From the NCBI GenBank assembly GCA_003116995.1, contig BDSL01000003.1, forward strand, positions 2,294,001-2,358,000: a stretch of 64,000 nucleotides of DNA, in the 5' to 3' direction. The notes under the pieces were generated by a model that saw only the letters and a list, made by a program, of their open reading frames with translations, was not told where the DNA came from and ran no database searches. Positions 11,677 to 23,353 of this stretch are shown in pieces; position 1 is the first letter of the stretch, and each line of letters starts with the position of its first letter. Source of the DNA: Yamagishiella unicocca (taxonomy: Eukaryota > Chlorophyta > Chlorophyceae > Chlamydomonadales > Volvocaceae). Made by a program: the position numbers and the translations under genes.

Positions 11677-14600
11677 ATGACTGGCAGCCAGTTGCTGAGC
11701 TGGGCGCCGAGCGGTCCGACGGCATGGCTGTCGCGAACACCAGCGGCATCCTGCCCGGTATGCGCCACCGCCATTCCTCCAGCCGCTAGCTTGTGGGGGC
11801 GGTCCACGCACCCTTCCCGCGCGCATCCAACCTCAGGACCCTCGGGCCGCCGCGGCGGCATCCGCGGTGTCGCGCACCTCGCGCTGCGAGATAGCACCCG
11901 TCTCCTAACACCTTCGGCAGCATCTTGCAACGCCGCAGCTGCATGCCCCCGTGTTGCTGCGCCCCCGGCGCCGCTGCCCCGGACCCGGGCTCGCGAGGCC
12001 TACGGTTGGGAGCACCGCGCGCTGCCCCCGGGGCCGCCCGCCGGCGTCGCGCGCGGCCGCTCCCCCGCAGCACCGGGCGCCTACACCACCAGCAACTCGA
12101 TGCCGTCAGGACGGGGCGCTAAGCGCTCCCGGACGAGGAACAGCGGCAGCCGCAGCGGCAGCGGCAGCGGCGGCGGCAGAGGCAGCGGCGGCGGCAGCGG
12201 CAGCGGCAAGGGCATCGGCGGCGGCAGCGCCGACGGCATGAGACGCTACGACGCTGGTGCCCGGGATGACGTCAGGCGGGATGAGGGGCAGCTGGAAGGC
12301 GGCGACAGCGGCGGGAGCGCCAGCAGGGGAGAGGGACCTCCCGATTCTGTGCCCACTGAGCCCACCGAGTCCACCGAGGGAGGCAGCACCAGTGCCAGCA
12401 TCAGTGTGGACTCCACCGGGGGCCGCCGGCAGGTGCACGGCAGCCAGGGGCGCGGGGCGCGGAGGCTGGCGTGGTGGGACGACTACGAGCGGGAGGTGGA
12501 CGAGGCGGCGGCGGCGGCGGCGGCGGCAGCGCTGGAGGCGGCGGCGGCGGCGGCGGCGGAAGTTGCAGCGGCGGCGAGGTGGGCAGCACCACCGGGAAAC
12601 CCTGGTGCTGCTGACGCGGCGGCCAGCGGCGGCGGTGACGGCGCCGGGGCCGGCGCCGGCGATGATGACGGCGGCGGTGACGACGCGGCCCCGCCGGCCT
12701 CCAAGCATCAGCGATTACTGGGTGCTGAGCTGCCGGAAGCAGCCACCCTGGATTCGGGGCAGCTCCCCCCCGGGGACATCGAGGCCTCCAGCGCTGCCGA
12801 AACCGGAGGGGCGGTGGAGGGGACGCCGTCAGCCGCGGCTGCGGCTGCGGCTGCGGCTGCACATGGGGCAGAAGGCCATGTGGACGCACCGGACCTGCTG
12901 CCGTCGTATGTGGATCCGGATTACGAATACGGGCGGCTTCACCCCGACCGGATCCGGTCGCTGTACTACATCCGGTGCGGCCGGGCGCGGCAGGGAGGGT
13001 TAACGTCGTAGCCGACACCGTCATCATCTCCGTCGTTCCAGTGTAATCGCGCGCATGTGGAATCAATTGCACCATCTGTGCAGCGGGTTGGCCCGCTCCG
13101 CCCCCCCGCCGCCAAACACGTCCACGGGCTTTCCTCCCCCCGCCCGCCCCCAAACCCTCCCTCCCTCCCTCCCTCTCTCCTCCCCTACCTGCCCCTCATG
13201 CTCCGCCGTCCGGCTTCAGGGCGCTGGTGGTGGACCAGGTGACGTCATCCGCTGACGTACGGCTGCTGGCGGACTCCCTGGACTGGTACGTGCCGCTGAT
13301 GGACCTGGCGGCGGCGCGGGAGGCCTTCCGCATGATACGTACGGCAGGCAATGTGGGTGCGAGCGAAGGAGGTGGCCGGGGGTTGGGGATTTAGAGGTCG
13401 GGGCTTGAGGCCCGTGTGTGTGTTTGCGGTTGCTGATCTCGGCGCCCGCCTTGGGGCGTGCTCGCCCTACCGGGGGGCAGCAACATGGCGCCCGCTGGCC
13501 TCTCCCGCATCGCCGATACGGTCATGCCGCCCTAGATACACGTTTGCCGCCGCGCCATCGGCACCAAGTTCACCCCCTCTCCTTGCACCAAGTGCACCCC
13601 CTCTCCTTGCACCAAGTGCACCCCCTCTCCTTGCACCAAGTGCACCCCCTCTCCTTGCACCAAGTGCACCCCCTCTCCTTGCACCAAGTGTACCCCCTCT
13701 CCTTGCACCAAGTGCACCCCCTCTCCTTGCACCAAGTGCACCCCCTCTCCTTGCACCAAGTGCACCCCCTCTCCTTGCACCAAGTGCACCCCCTCTCCTT
13801 GCACCAAGTGCACCCCCTCTCCTTGCACCAAGTGCACCCCCTCTCCTTGCACCTAGGCTTTGGTGGCCCCCCCGCTGTCCGCCGACCATGCGCCCACTAT
13901 CCTGTCTTTTTCGTGTCAACGGTTTTCACGCCAACCTCCGCCCCCGCACCACCCTCCTGGGTTCCTCGCAACCCCCAAGGAACCAAGTTATCCCTACCGT
14001 TGCCCCCGTCATTTCCCCCCCCGCTCCAGAGCGTCGCCTTCCCCCGCAACCCCCAGCTCATACCCCGGCCCCGCTTCATGGCCGCCTTCCACTTCGTGGC
14101 TCAGCGGCTGCTGGGCCTGCTGCAGCTGTACGGCAGTGACGTGATGGACTGGCCGTTCCTGCTGACGGTGGCGGGCGGCATGGCGGCGGGGCGCGTCAGG
14201 TGGGTGGTGGGTGTATGTGTATGTGTATGTCTGTGGGGGGGTGCGGCTCCGGTCCCAGAAGGCGACCTGCTGGCTCGGAGGCTGGCTAAGAGGCTGGCTC
14301 GGGGTTACAATTGGGCCGGGGGCTGGGGTGCGGTCGGGGTTCTGAGTTCGGCAGGGCATTTGGGGTCCGGCCGGAAGCCTGTGGGCTGTATGCTGCAGTG
14401 GCTACCCGTCGGTGCCGTCACCACCACAGCCCCGCAACACCTACCTCTCCTTCCCTCCCCCTCCCTGCCGTCGCGCATCGCTCGTGGGCGGCCGCAGGGA
14501 GCCGGCGCTGCTGCAGCTGCTCCACGACCGGGGCCTGCAGCTGCTGCGGGCGCACACGCAGTCGCGGGCGCAGTGGGAGGCGTCCAGGGACCTGGCGCAC

Positions 14601-15457
14601 AGGCGCCGCAGACAGATGGCGGCGGACGCCGCCACCGAAACCGCAACTGAAACCGAAACCGAAACTACAACTGCCACTGCCACTGACGCAGTGGACGCCA
14701 GCGGCGACGTCGGTGGCAGCACCAAAACGGCCGACGTCCGTTTTGGCCATGGCCATGGCCATGGCCGCGGCCGCGGCCGCGGCCGCGGCGGCGGCGGCGG
14801 CTTCCGCGGCGGCTTCCGCGGCGGCAGCGGCGCCGCCACCGCCGCGGCGCACGTCCCCGGCATCGGCCTGCGCGACCTGGTGTCCCGACTGCTGCTGCCG
14901 CTCCACCAGCTGGGTCAGCCCCTGTCCCCCGAGTACCTGCAGCTGCTGGCGGCGATGGTGCTGCGGCGGGTCGCGCCGGATAGCCCTCTGGCGGCAGCAG
15001 CGGCCACGACCACAGCCACAGCCACAGGCGCAGCCACAGCCACGGCCAAAGGCACGGCCGGGCCCCCCGATGTCGCCGGTGTTGATGCCGCCGGCGCCGG
15101 TGCAGCCTTGTCGTACGTCGGCAAGCTGGCCCCGGGTGCGACACCGGGGTCGTCATTGCGACCTGAGGGGGCCGAACAGCCGTCCGGGCAGCAGCCACAG
15201 CCGCAACAACAGCCGCAGCAGCCGCAGCAGCCGGTCCCGGAGGAGGCGGCCCTGGTTCCGATGTCGCAGCCGCTGTGGCTGCTGCGCGATGTGTTGGAGC
15301 TGTACAGCCGGGTGGGTGCGGTGCCGGCGCCGGAGCTGCTGCAGGCGCTGAGGGACGGCTGCGTGGACACGGCGGAGGAGCTGCGCCGCACAGGGCCGCA
15401 GGCGGCCTCCGCCTCCGCCTCCGCTGCCTCCGCCTCCGCCTCCGCCGCCTCCACCTG

Positions 15458-15489
<32 letters not shown>

Positions 15490-17271
15490 AGCGGGGTAGC
15501 TGGGCGGTGGGGGCCCATCAGAGCGCGGCCGGCGCGGAGCGCTCCAGGGGAGGAGGCCTGGAGCGTGGCTCGCGCGGCTTGGGGACAAACGGGATGCAGC
15601 AGGGGGCCGCGGTTGGGTGTGAGGAGGGGCCTGGCTCCGCCTCGGCTGCTAGAGGTGGTGGTGTGCGAGGGGGGCACCCAGGTGGTAGTCGGGCCGGCGG
15701 CGGCGGCGGCAGCAATGATGAGGGCCGGAGGAACCCGGCACTGGCCGGCACACTCGTCTCGGTGCTGTACCTCCTGTCGCGATCGCTGCGTGTCGGACCT
15801 GGCGGCGGCGGCGGCGGCGGCGGAACGAGCGGCGGCGACGCCGCGACAGCTCCCACAGCGCCGCCACCATCGTCGCCACCGTCGTCGTTGTCGTCGCCAG
15901 CCACAGTGGCGGCGGCGGCAGCAGCGGCGGCCGCCTCACCATCCAGTGCCGGCTCCGGCAGCCCTAGCAGCGCCCCCGACCTGAGCTGGACGTACGACGC
16001 CATGGAGGCGCTGTTACCCTGGCTCGACACCCTGACGCCGCTTCAGCTTTCGGGGGTGCTGGGCACTGCCGTACGGCTCGGCGCCGCTCCCCGGCTGCTC
16101 CTGACGGCGCCGCCGGCGCCGCCGGCGGAAACCCCGGCGGCGGCAGCGGCGGCTGACGCCGCTGGGGGCTCGTGGCGGCGGCAGCAGCTCAACGCTACCT
16201 TGCAGAGCCCGCGTCACCGCCAGCCCCAGGCCAGCGCTTTCCTAAGGTCGTACTGCGCCGCCGTACGACGCGTCTTCGGCGAGCAGCCCAGCGCCGGCTC
16301 CGTCACCGCCGGTAATGTGCTTGACGTCGTCGTCGGCCTGGCGGCGGCGGGCGTGGGGCACCTGCTGCCGCCCGAGGGGCGCGGCCTGTACGGCGTGCTG
16401 CTGTTCCGCATCAACGCCATCATGTCGTACCAGTACACGCAGCGCAACGGCTTCGTACCGTCGTACACGCTCAGCCTGGTGCCGGCGCTGGCGCAGGTGG
16501 TGCGCGATGCGGGGTCGCACGCGGACATCCCCGCCAAGCTGGTCGCGGAGCAGCTGCGCCTGGGGGAGCGGCTGCTGCCAGGCCGCCACGCGGAGGGGCT
16601 GGTGAAGGTGGCGGCGGCGCTGGAGGCCATGCGCTGGGTGCGTCTGCCTGCGTGTCTGTGTGTCAGTGTGTCTGCGTGTCTGCTTGAAACCCAGTCCCCC
16701 GCCCCCCCCGGGTGCATCGCAGCAGCAAACCCTGAAAGTGTGCCAGAGCGGCAGGGGCGAGCAACCTGGAGGGCCTTGTTGACCGTGTACTGCAGCCCGG
16801 CTGGGTGCGGCCCCAGCGTGTGCATCATGACGCGAGTGGTTTCGGAGCATCACACGGCAACGGGACCGGGGGGGCATGAGTGGGTGGGTGAGGGACGGCG
16901 TCGCTTGCCGTCTGTCAGCTGCCTGATGAACCTTACCTCCCCTCACTCTCCCCCCCAATGCCGACCAACGTGTTTCCTCTCGACACCCCCTTTTACCGCG
17001 CGCCGTACAACACCCCCCACAGGTGACCCCACCAGGCGGCTGGGTCGACAGCTTCTACTCGGCGCTGGGCAAGCGGCTGCACGTGGGCCGGGCATGGCCG
17101 GTGGCCGACCCGCGGGTCGCCGAGAGGGACGGGAGTCGCGCCGGCGATAAACGCCTGGACACCGCCGCACAGCCTGCCGGCGCCGCCTCCGGCACCTCCG
17201 CCACTGCCGCCGCTGCCGCCTCGGAGCCTGTGGCTGCAGAGGCCGCGACATCGCCGGCGTCACCGCCGGCC

Positions 17272-17314
<43 letters not shown>

Positions 17315-19147
17315 CGCCGCCAGCGGTTTCGCCGCCGGCATCAGCCCCTAGGTCGAGTCTGCACCCCTTCGTCGCCACCTTCCGCTTCCCGACGCCCTCG
17401 CACTCCGATCGCCTGTCCCCATCCTCCCTACTCACCCTCCTCCGCTGCTCCCGGCACCTAGCTCGCGTGGCTTCGCCCGCCCCCTCGCCGCCTGGCTCCG
17501 CCGCCGCCGCCGCCGCCGCCACCTTCGTTGGCGCCCCTGCCTGCGGCATTATGCCGGAGCCGCTGGCGGGCCGCCTGGCGGCGCTGTTGGCGGAGCAGCT
17601 GGCGGAGGGAGCGCTGGGTGAGGACGAGCTGTTGGAGCTGGAGCAGGTCTTCCGGGGGGAGGCAGAGCGACCGGGCGGGCCGGTGACGGCGCCAGCAACC
17701 GCGGCGACGGCGACGGCAAGTGCACGGCAAGAGGAGGAGAGACAAGGTGATAGTGGCGGGAAAGGCGGCAGTAGCAGCAGCAGCAGCAGTAGCAGTAGCC
17801 TGGCGCTGCTGTTGTTGGACGCCATAGCCGCGGACGGCGGCCCGGGGGAGCGCGGGTCTGCCGTCGTTGGCGTAGGGCCGGGCGCCGCCGCCTGGGCCGA
17901 CTGCGGCGGCACTCGTGGCGGGCCCCAGGCGCCTCCAGCAGTTGCAGCCCTCTCGCAGCCCCAACCCGCGTTGCCGGCGGCGGCCGCGGCGGCGACAGCC
18001 GCAGCGGCGACGGCGAGGGCGGGCATGGCGCCGTTGCGGCAGGACCCCGCCACGTCACGGGACGCCGCCGCCGCCGCAGGCGGCGGCAGCATCGGCCACC
18101 GCGCCGCCGCCGCCGGCGGCGCCGGCGGCGCAGCCGACGTCCGCACCCGTCAGGTCATTCTGGACGCCCTCGAGCACGCTCTTGTCCTACAGCTCCAGGG
18201 AGGCCACCCGGCAGTGGCGGCGCGCGATGTCGTACAGCTGACGCGCACGCTCGCGGGGGCGTTGGGCAGGCCGCCGCGGGGCGCCTGGTGGGCGGCCGCC
18301 AGCGCGGCGCTGGCGGGCAGGTGCGCGAGTGCGCTGGCGGCGTTCGAAGCCCAGGACCGCCACGTCAGCGGCGGCGGCGGCGGCGGTCAGGGCGACGGCG
18401 ACGCTGCCGGCGCCATGGGCCGCCGTCGCGGGCTGTTCCCCCGTGCCGTACCGGGCCCGCACACCGACCTCGCCGTTGATGCCGTACGGTCCGCCACCGA
18501 GCTGTTGGACTTCCTGGCGGAGGGCTCGGCGGCGGGCCGCGGGGTCCCCGCCTGCTCGTCCCTCCCCGCCAGTTGGTGGCGGCAGGTTTCGGGTGCGGCT
18601 CGAACCTGCGTCGCACGCTGCAGAGGCGGGGGACCCGAAGGCAAGCTGCACGGCACCCCCGTGGCTGCTGCTTCCTTCTCCGCCACCGCCGCCACCGCCG
18701 CCACCGCTACCGCTGCCGCAGCCGCAGCCGAGGCGGCGGCGGGAGGCGATAGGGGGCTGGGCGATTCGGAGCTGCTGGACCTCGTGATCAGGTACTCGCA
18801 GTACCTGGGTCGCTGGATCGAGGCCAGCCGCAGCGGCGGCGCCGCAGCGGCGGCGGCAACGGAGGCGACGGCGGCGGCGGCAGCTGAGGCGACGACAACG
18901 GCGGCGGTGCCAGCCGAGATGACGACAACGGCGGCGGCGGCAGCTGAGAGGACGACAACGGCGGCGGCGGCGCTCGCCGCTACCGCAGCACCCACACAAC
19001 CGCCCGCTGCCGCCGTCATCCCGGATCCGGTAATCGACGTTGGAGCCGAATCCGTCGCGCTGGATGCAACTTCGCCCTCCCTGGAGCCTGCCGGCGCAGC
19101 GCCGCTGGTTGAGGGAATGAACCCTGAGCGCGCCCAGGCGGTGCCGC

Positions 19148-19184
<37 letters not shown>

Positions 19185-20528
19185 AGAGGCCTTGCCTCCG
19201 CCGACGTCAGGGTCCACACCGCCGCCGCCGCTGCCGCCGCCGCGGGACACCGCCCTCCGCCAGCACCTGGACTTCCTGAAGGAGCTGTTCAAGCTGCTGG
19301 AGCCGGGTCTCGGAGCCGCACCCGCCGTGACGGGTTTCGGAGCCGCACCCCCCGCAACCCGGTCGCCGCACAGCCGGGGGTTGGGAGGGGAGGCCAGCAG
19401 CGGGGCTGCTAGAGGCGGCGGCGGCGGCGGCGGTGGCGGCGGTGTGGTGCATTCCGCGACCGCCAGCCAGCTGGTGCGGCTGGCGGAGGTGCTGGCGTGC
19501 AGTCGCTTCCAGCCACTGCGCTTCTCACTGCTGGCGGACTGGCCGGCGGCGTACCTCCAGAGGGTGAGGGGACGGGGCGGGAACCCGTGCTGCGACAAAG
19601 AGGGGGGTGGGTTGCTTGTTTTGGACCGGCAAAGGAGAAGAGGCATTCCTGCTTTCCTAGCTTTGCAGGAAAGTTTGAGGCGTATGCTGGAGGGGGACCC
19701 ATCCTCAAACTTTCGTCGCCAAACGCTAGGTGCCATTTACACAACACGAGCTTTGCGGCGCCGTGTTGGGGTGTTTGTGTTTCGGCAGGGGCTGTGGCGT
19801 GTGGGTGTGTTTCCTTGTTAGGCCAGCCGCATCTCACGCCAACAAGGTAAAGCATGTGACCGCGCGGAGTCCGGCTGGCCCATACCTACCGCCCATCCCC
19901 GGACCCCCGTCCATGAACCTCCAAACGGCTGCTCTGAACGGTTTTTCCTTTCGTACACGGCTTTTCCTTGCCCCACCCCCCTCGCAGGTGGAGTCGCAGC
20001 TGGCGCTGATGTCGCCGGTGGACGTGTGCATGGTGCTGCGCGCCGTGACGTCTCAGTCGTGGCGCCCGCAGGAGGGCCTTATGGACCGCCTGCTGGACCG
20101 GGTGCAGGTGGGGGCTGCGGGGTGTGTGTATGTGTGAGTGCCGGGGTTTGCAACTAGCGATAGGCCAGGCGCGGGGGGGGGGAGGGAGGGGGAGGGGGGG
20201 ACGCATGCCCCCGCACTCATGTCCCCGCACTCATATCCCCGCACTGGTGTCCCCGGACTGCACATGGAGGCGACTCATCCCTTGCTGCTCCTCCGCGGAC
20301 GTAGCTGCTCCGCCTCCTGAGGCCGCCCACGTGGCCCCCGCGGCTGCTGCCGTGGTTGCGACACGCAGGCGGACGACGGACTGGCGCACGTGCGTACGGC
20401 GTACGGCCCCACGGCGCTCGTACAGGTCCTTTCGTGGCTGGCTTTCGCGCGCTTCCTGCCCTCAGACCACTGGATGGACGCCTTCTGCTCCCAGGTGGCG
20501 CCCGAGCTGGAGGCAGTCATCGCCTCGG

Positions 20529-20562
<34 letters not shown>

Positions 20563-21056
20563 GCTCGACTGTAGCAGCACCAGCACCAGCACCAGCAGCA
20601 ACTTCAGCAGCAACGACAGCAACGACAGCAACAGGATGCGGAGCAGCGGCAGCGGCAGCAGCAGTAGTGATATCAGCGACGGCAGCAGCCACAGCGGTAG
20701 CGATATCAGCAACGGCAGCAGCAGCGCCCACGGCAGCTGCTCACGGGTCGTAGCGCAACAGTCTGGGTCCTTGCCCAACCCGCGGGACGTCAGTGATGGT
20801 GGCAGCACTGCGGGGACGGCCCCGAGTCCGAGTACTGAGGCGCGCACACCCACGCCCGCCGAGCAGGCGGAGCCCCCGGGCCTCCTGGCCCCCCCGCCTC
20901 GCGCCCTCCTTCCCCCGCCGCCCCGCGCCGCCAGGCAGAGCGCGGCGCCGCTGGCAGGGCCGGCGGCGCCGACTGCAGCAGTGGCAGCGGCGACAGCGGC
21001 GGAGGCGTTCGGCAGCTCATTGGGGGTTACTGACGCGACACCACCAGCACCAGCAC

Positions 21057-21139
<83 letters not shown>

Positions 21140-23319
21140 CCACCAGCACCAGCACCAGCACCAGCACCAGCACCAGCACCAGCACCAGCACCAGCACCAG
21201 CAACACCACCAGCACCAGCACCAGCAACACCACCAGCACCAGCACCAGCACCAGCACCAGCACCAGCAACACCACCAGTAGCAGGAGCCCGTCAGCAAGG
21301 GAACGCTGACGGGCTAGGCGGCGGCGGGGGCACCGCCGCCGCCGCTGCGCTGGGCCTTTCAGAGCTGTGTGTGCTCGGGAGCGCTCTGGCGGAGCTGCGC
21401 TACAGCCCTGAGCAGCCGTGGCTGCGGCGCGCTCTGGCGGCGGCGGGGGCGGCGGCTGTAGCCGCCGCAGCCGCGGACGCGGGCATGGTGTTGCTGCCCC
21501 CTGGCGGCGGCGGCAGCAGCAGCAGCGGCAGCAGTAGCCATGACGATGGCGACCGCGGCATCGACGGCGCGGGCGGAGCCGCCAGCGGCACCGGCGAGGG
21601 ACTGCGTGTTCCGTTGTCCTCAGCGGTAGGTGCAGCGGATCAGCCGGCTGCTGCTGCCGGCGCCGCCGCAATAGCGCTGACGTCCGGTCGCGAGTCGACG
21701 GCAACGCCGTCGCCGAAAGGTTCCGCCGCCGCCGCCGCCGCCGTCGGCAACGACGAAGGCGATCCATTGCCCGGCCAGCTGGCGGCGTTGCTTTGGCGGT
21801 GGGGCTCCGTCGCTGGCAAGGCGCCAGACGGCGGCGGCGCCGCCGCCGCCTCCTCTGTGGAGATGTTCGCCGGCCAGATGGCCGCCGCGACTGTATCGCT
21901 GCTGCCCCGCATGGGCCCCCTGCACCTGGTGCGCTGCGCCGAAGGTATGGCGGCGCTGCAGCAGCTGATGGACAGGCGGGCGGCGGGCGGGCGCGCCGCA
22001 AAGGCCAGTGCGGCGGCGGCGCCGCCGCCGCCGGCGGCGGCGCGACCGGGTGGCGGCGCGGATGACGTCTCTGGGCAGGCAGCGGACGCAGCGGCGGTGC
22101 AGCGGGTTGAAATGCTGGAGCATGCCCTGGGGGTTGTTGTGGCGGGCAGGAGCGACGGCGAAGTCGCAGCGGCGCAGCCCGATAGCGGCAAAGTGAGCGG
22201 CGGCACGGAGCAGCAGCAGCAGCAGCGGCAGCAGGAGTCAGCTGCGGCGGCCGCCACATCCGCCACTGCGCCCGCGACTTCTGCCGGCGCCGAGGCTCCT
22301 GCAAACGGAGGCCGCAACCGCGTCCTGGACTTGCGGCCCTGGTGGCGGGAGCTCGAGCGGGCTACAGCGAATGTGCTGCTGGTCCGTCCCTCCCTGGCGT
22401 CACCGCAGTCACCATCGGCGCCGCCTCATCCGTACGGCGGCGGCGGCGCCGCCACAGCATCACCGTCGCCGGCGGCGGCGGTGCCGCCCCAGCTGCGGCC
22501 GTACAACTTGTCCGTGACGCTCCGCTGCATGGCCGCCGCCGGCCACGTGCCGTGTTCCTCCTGGCTGCAGCGCTACTGCCACCACACGCTGCCGCTACTG
22601 CCGAGCTTCAAACCGGTGGACGTCGCTGTGACGCTGTGGGCCTTTGCGCACATGCGCCTCTCGCTGCACGGCATCACCGCCGCCGCTGCCGCCGACAGTG
22701 CTCCCCATCCCGTTCCGGGCAGCAGCAACCGCAGCAGCAGCAACAGCAATAGCAGCAACAGCAGCAGCAACAGCAGCAGCAACAGAAACAGCAACAACAG
22801 CAGCAACAGCAACAGCAACAGCAACGCTTTGATGAATCCGCAGCGCTCGCACGCGGCACGGCCGCAGCCCCGGGTTCTCGCGCCGCCGGCGCTAGGTACC
22901 TGGATCGAGTCCGCGGTGTTGGCGCTGGCGCCCTCCCTGCCGCACTGCAACAGTGCCGACCTGCAAAACGTAATGTGGGCGCTGGCCTCCCTGGACTTCC
23001 CGCCGCCGGCCGGCTGGCTCCTGCGGTACGAGCGGGCCACCCTGCCGCGGCTGCCGTACCTGAGCGCCACGACGCTGCTGTACAGCCTGTGGGCGTGCGG
23101 CAAGTTCGGACATGCGCCTTCGGAGTCGTACGTCGAGGGGGTGCTGCAGGTGCGCAGGGGGCAGGGGGAGGGGGTGCTGCAGGTGCGGAGGGGGCAGGGG
23201 GGGGCTGCTGCAGGAGCGCAGGGGGCAGGGGGAGGGGGTGAATGGGTCCCGTGGGCTCAGCCCTGCAGCTCCTCTGCTTTAGCTCTCGTGCACCTCGTGC
23301 GCACTGACCCCCACAGGCA

Positions 23320-23353
<34 letters not shown>

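Noticed and set aside
13418..14650. Long repetitive ORFs (HQVHPLSL-type and its complement)
   Set aside because: Artefact of the 24-bp minisatellite in OPR intron 2, whose period is a codon multiple.
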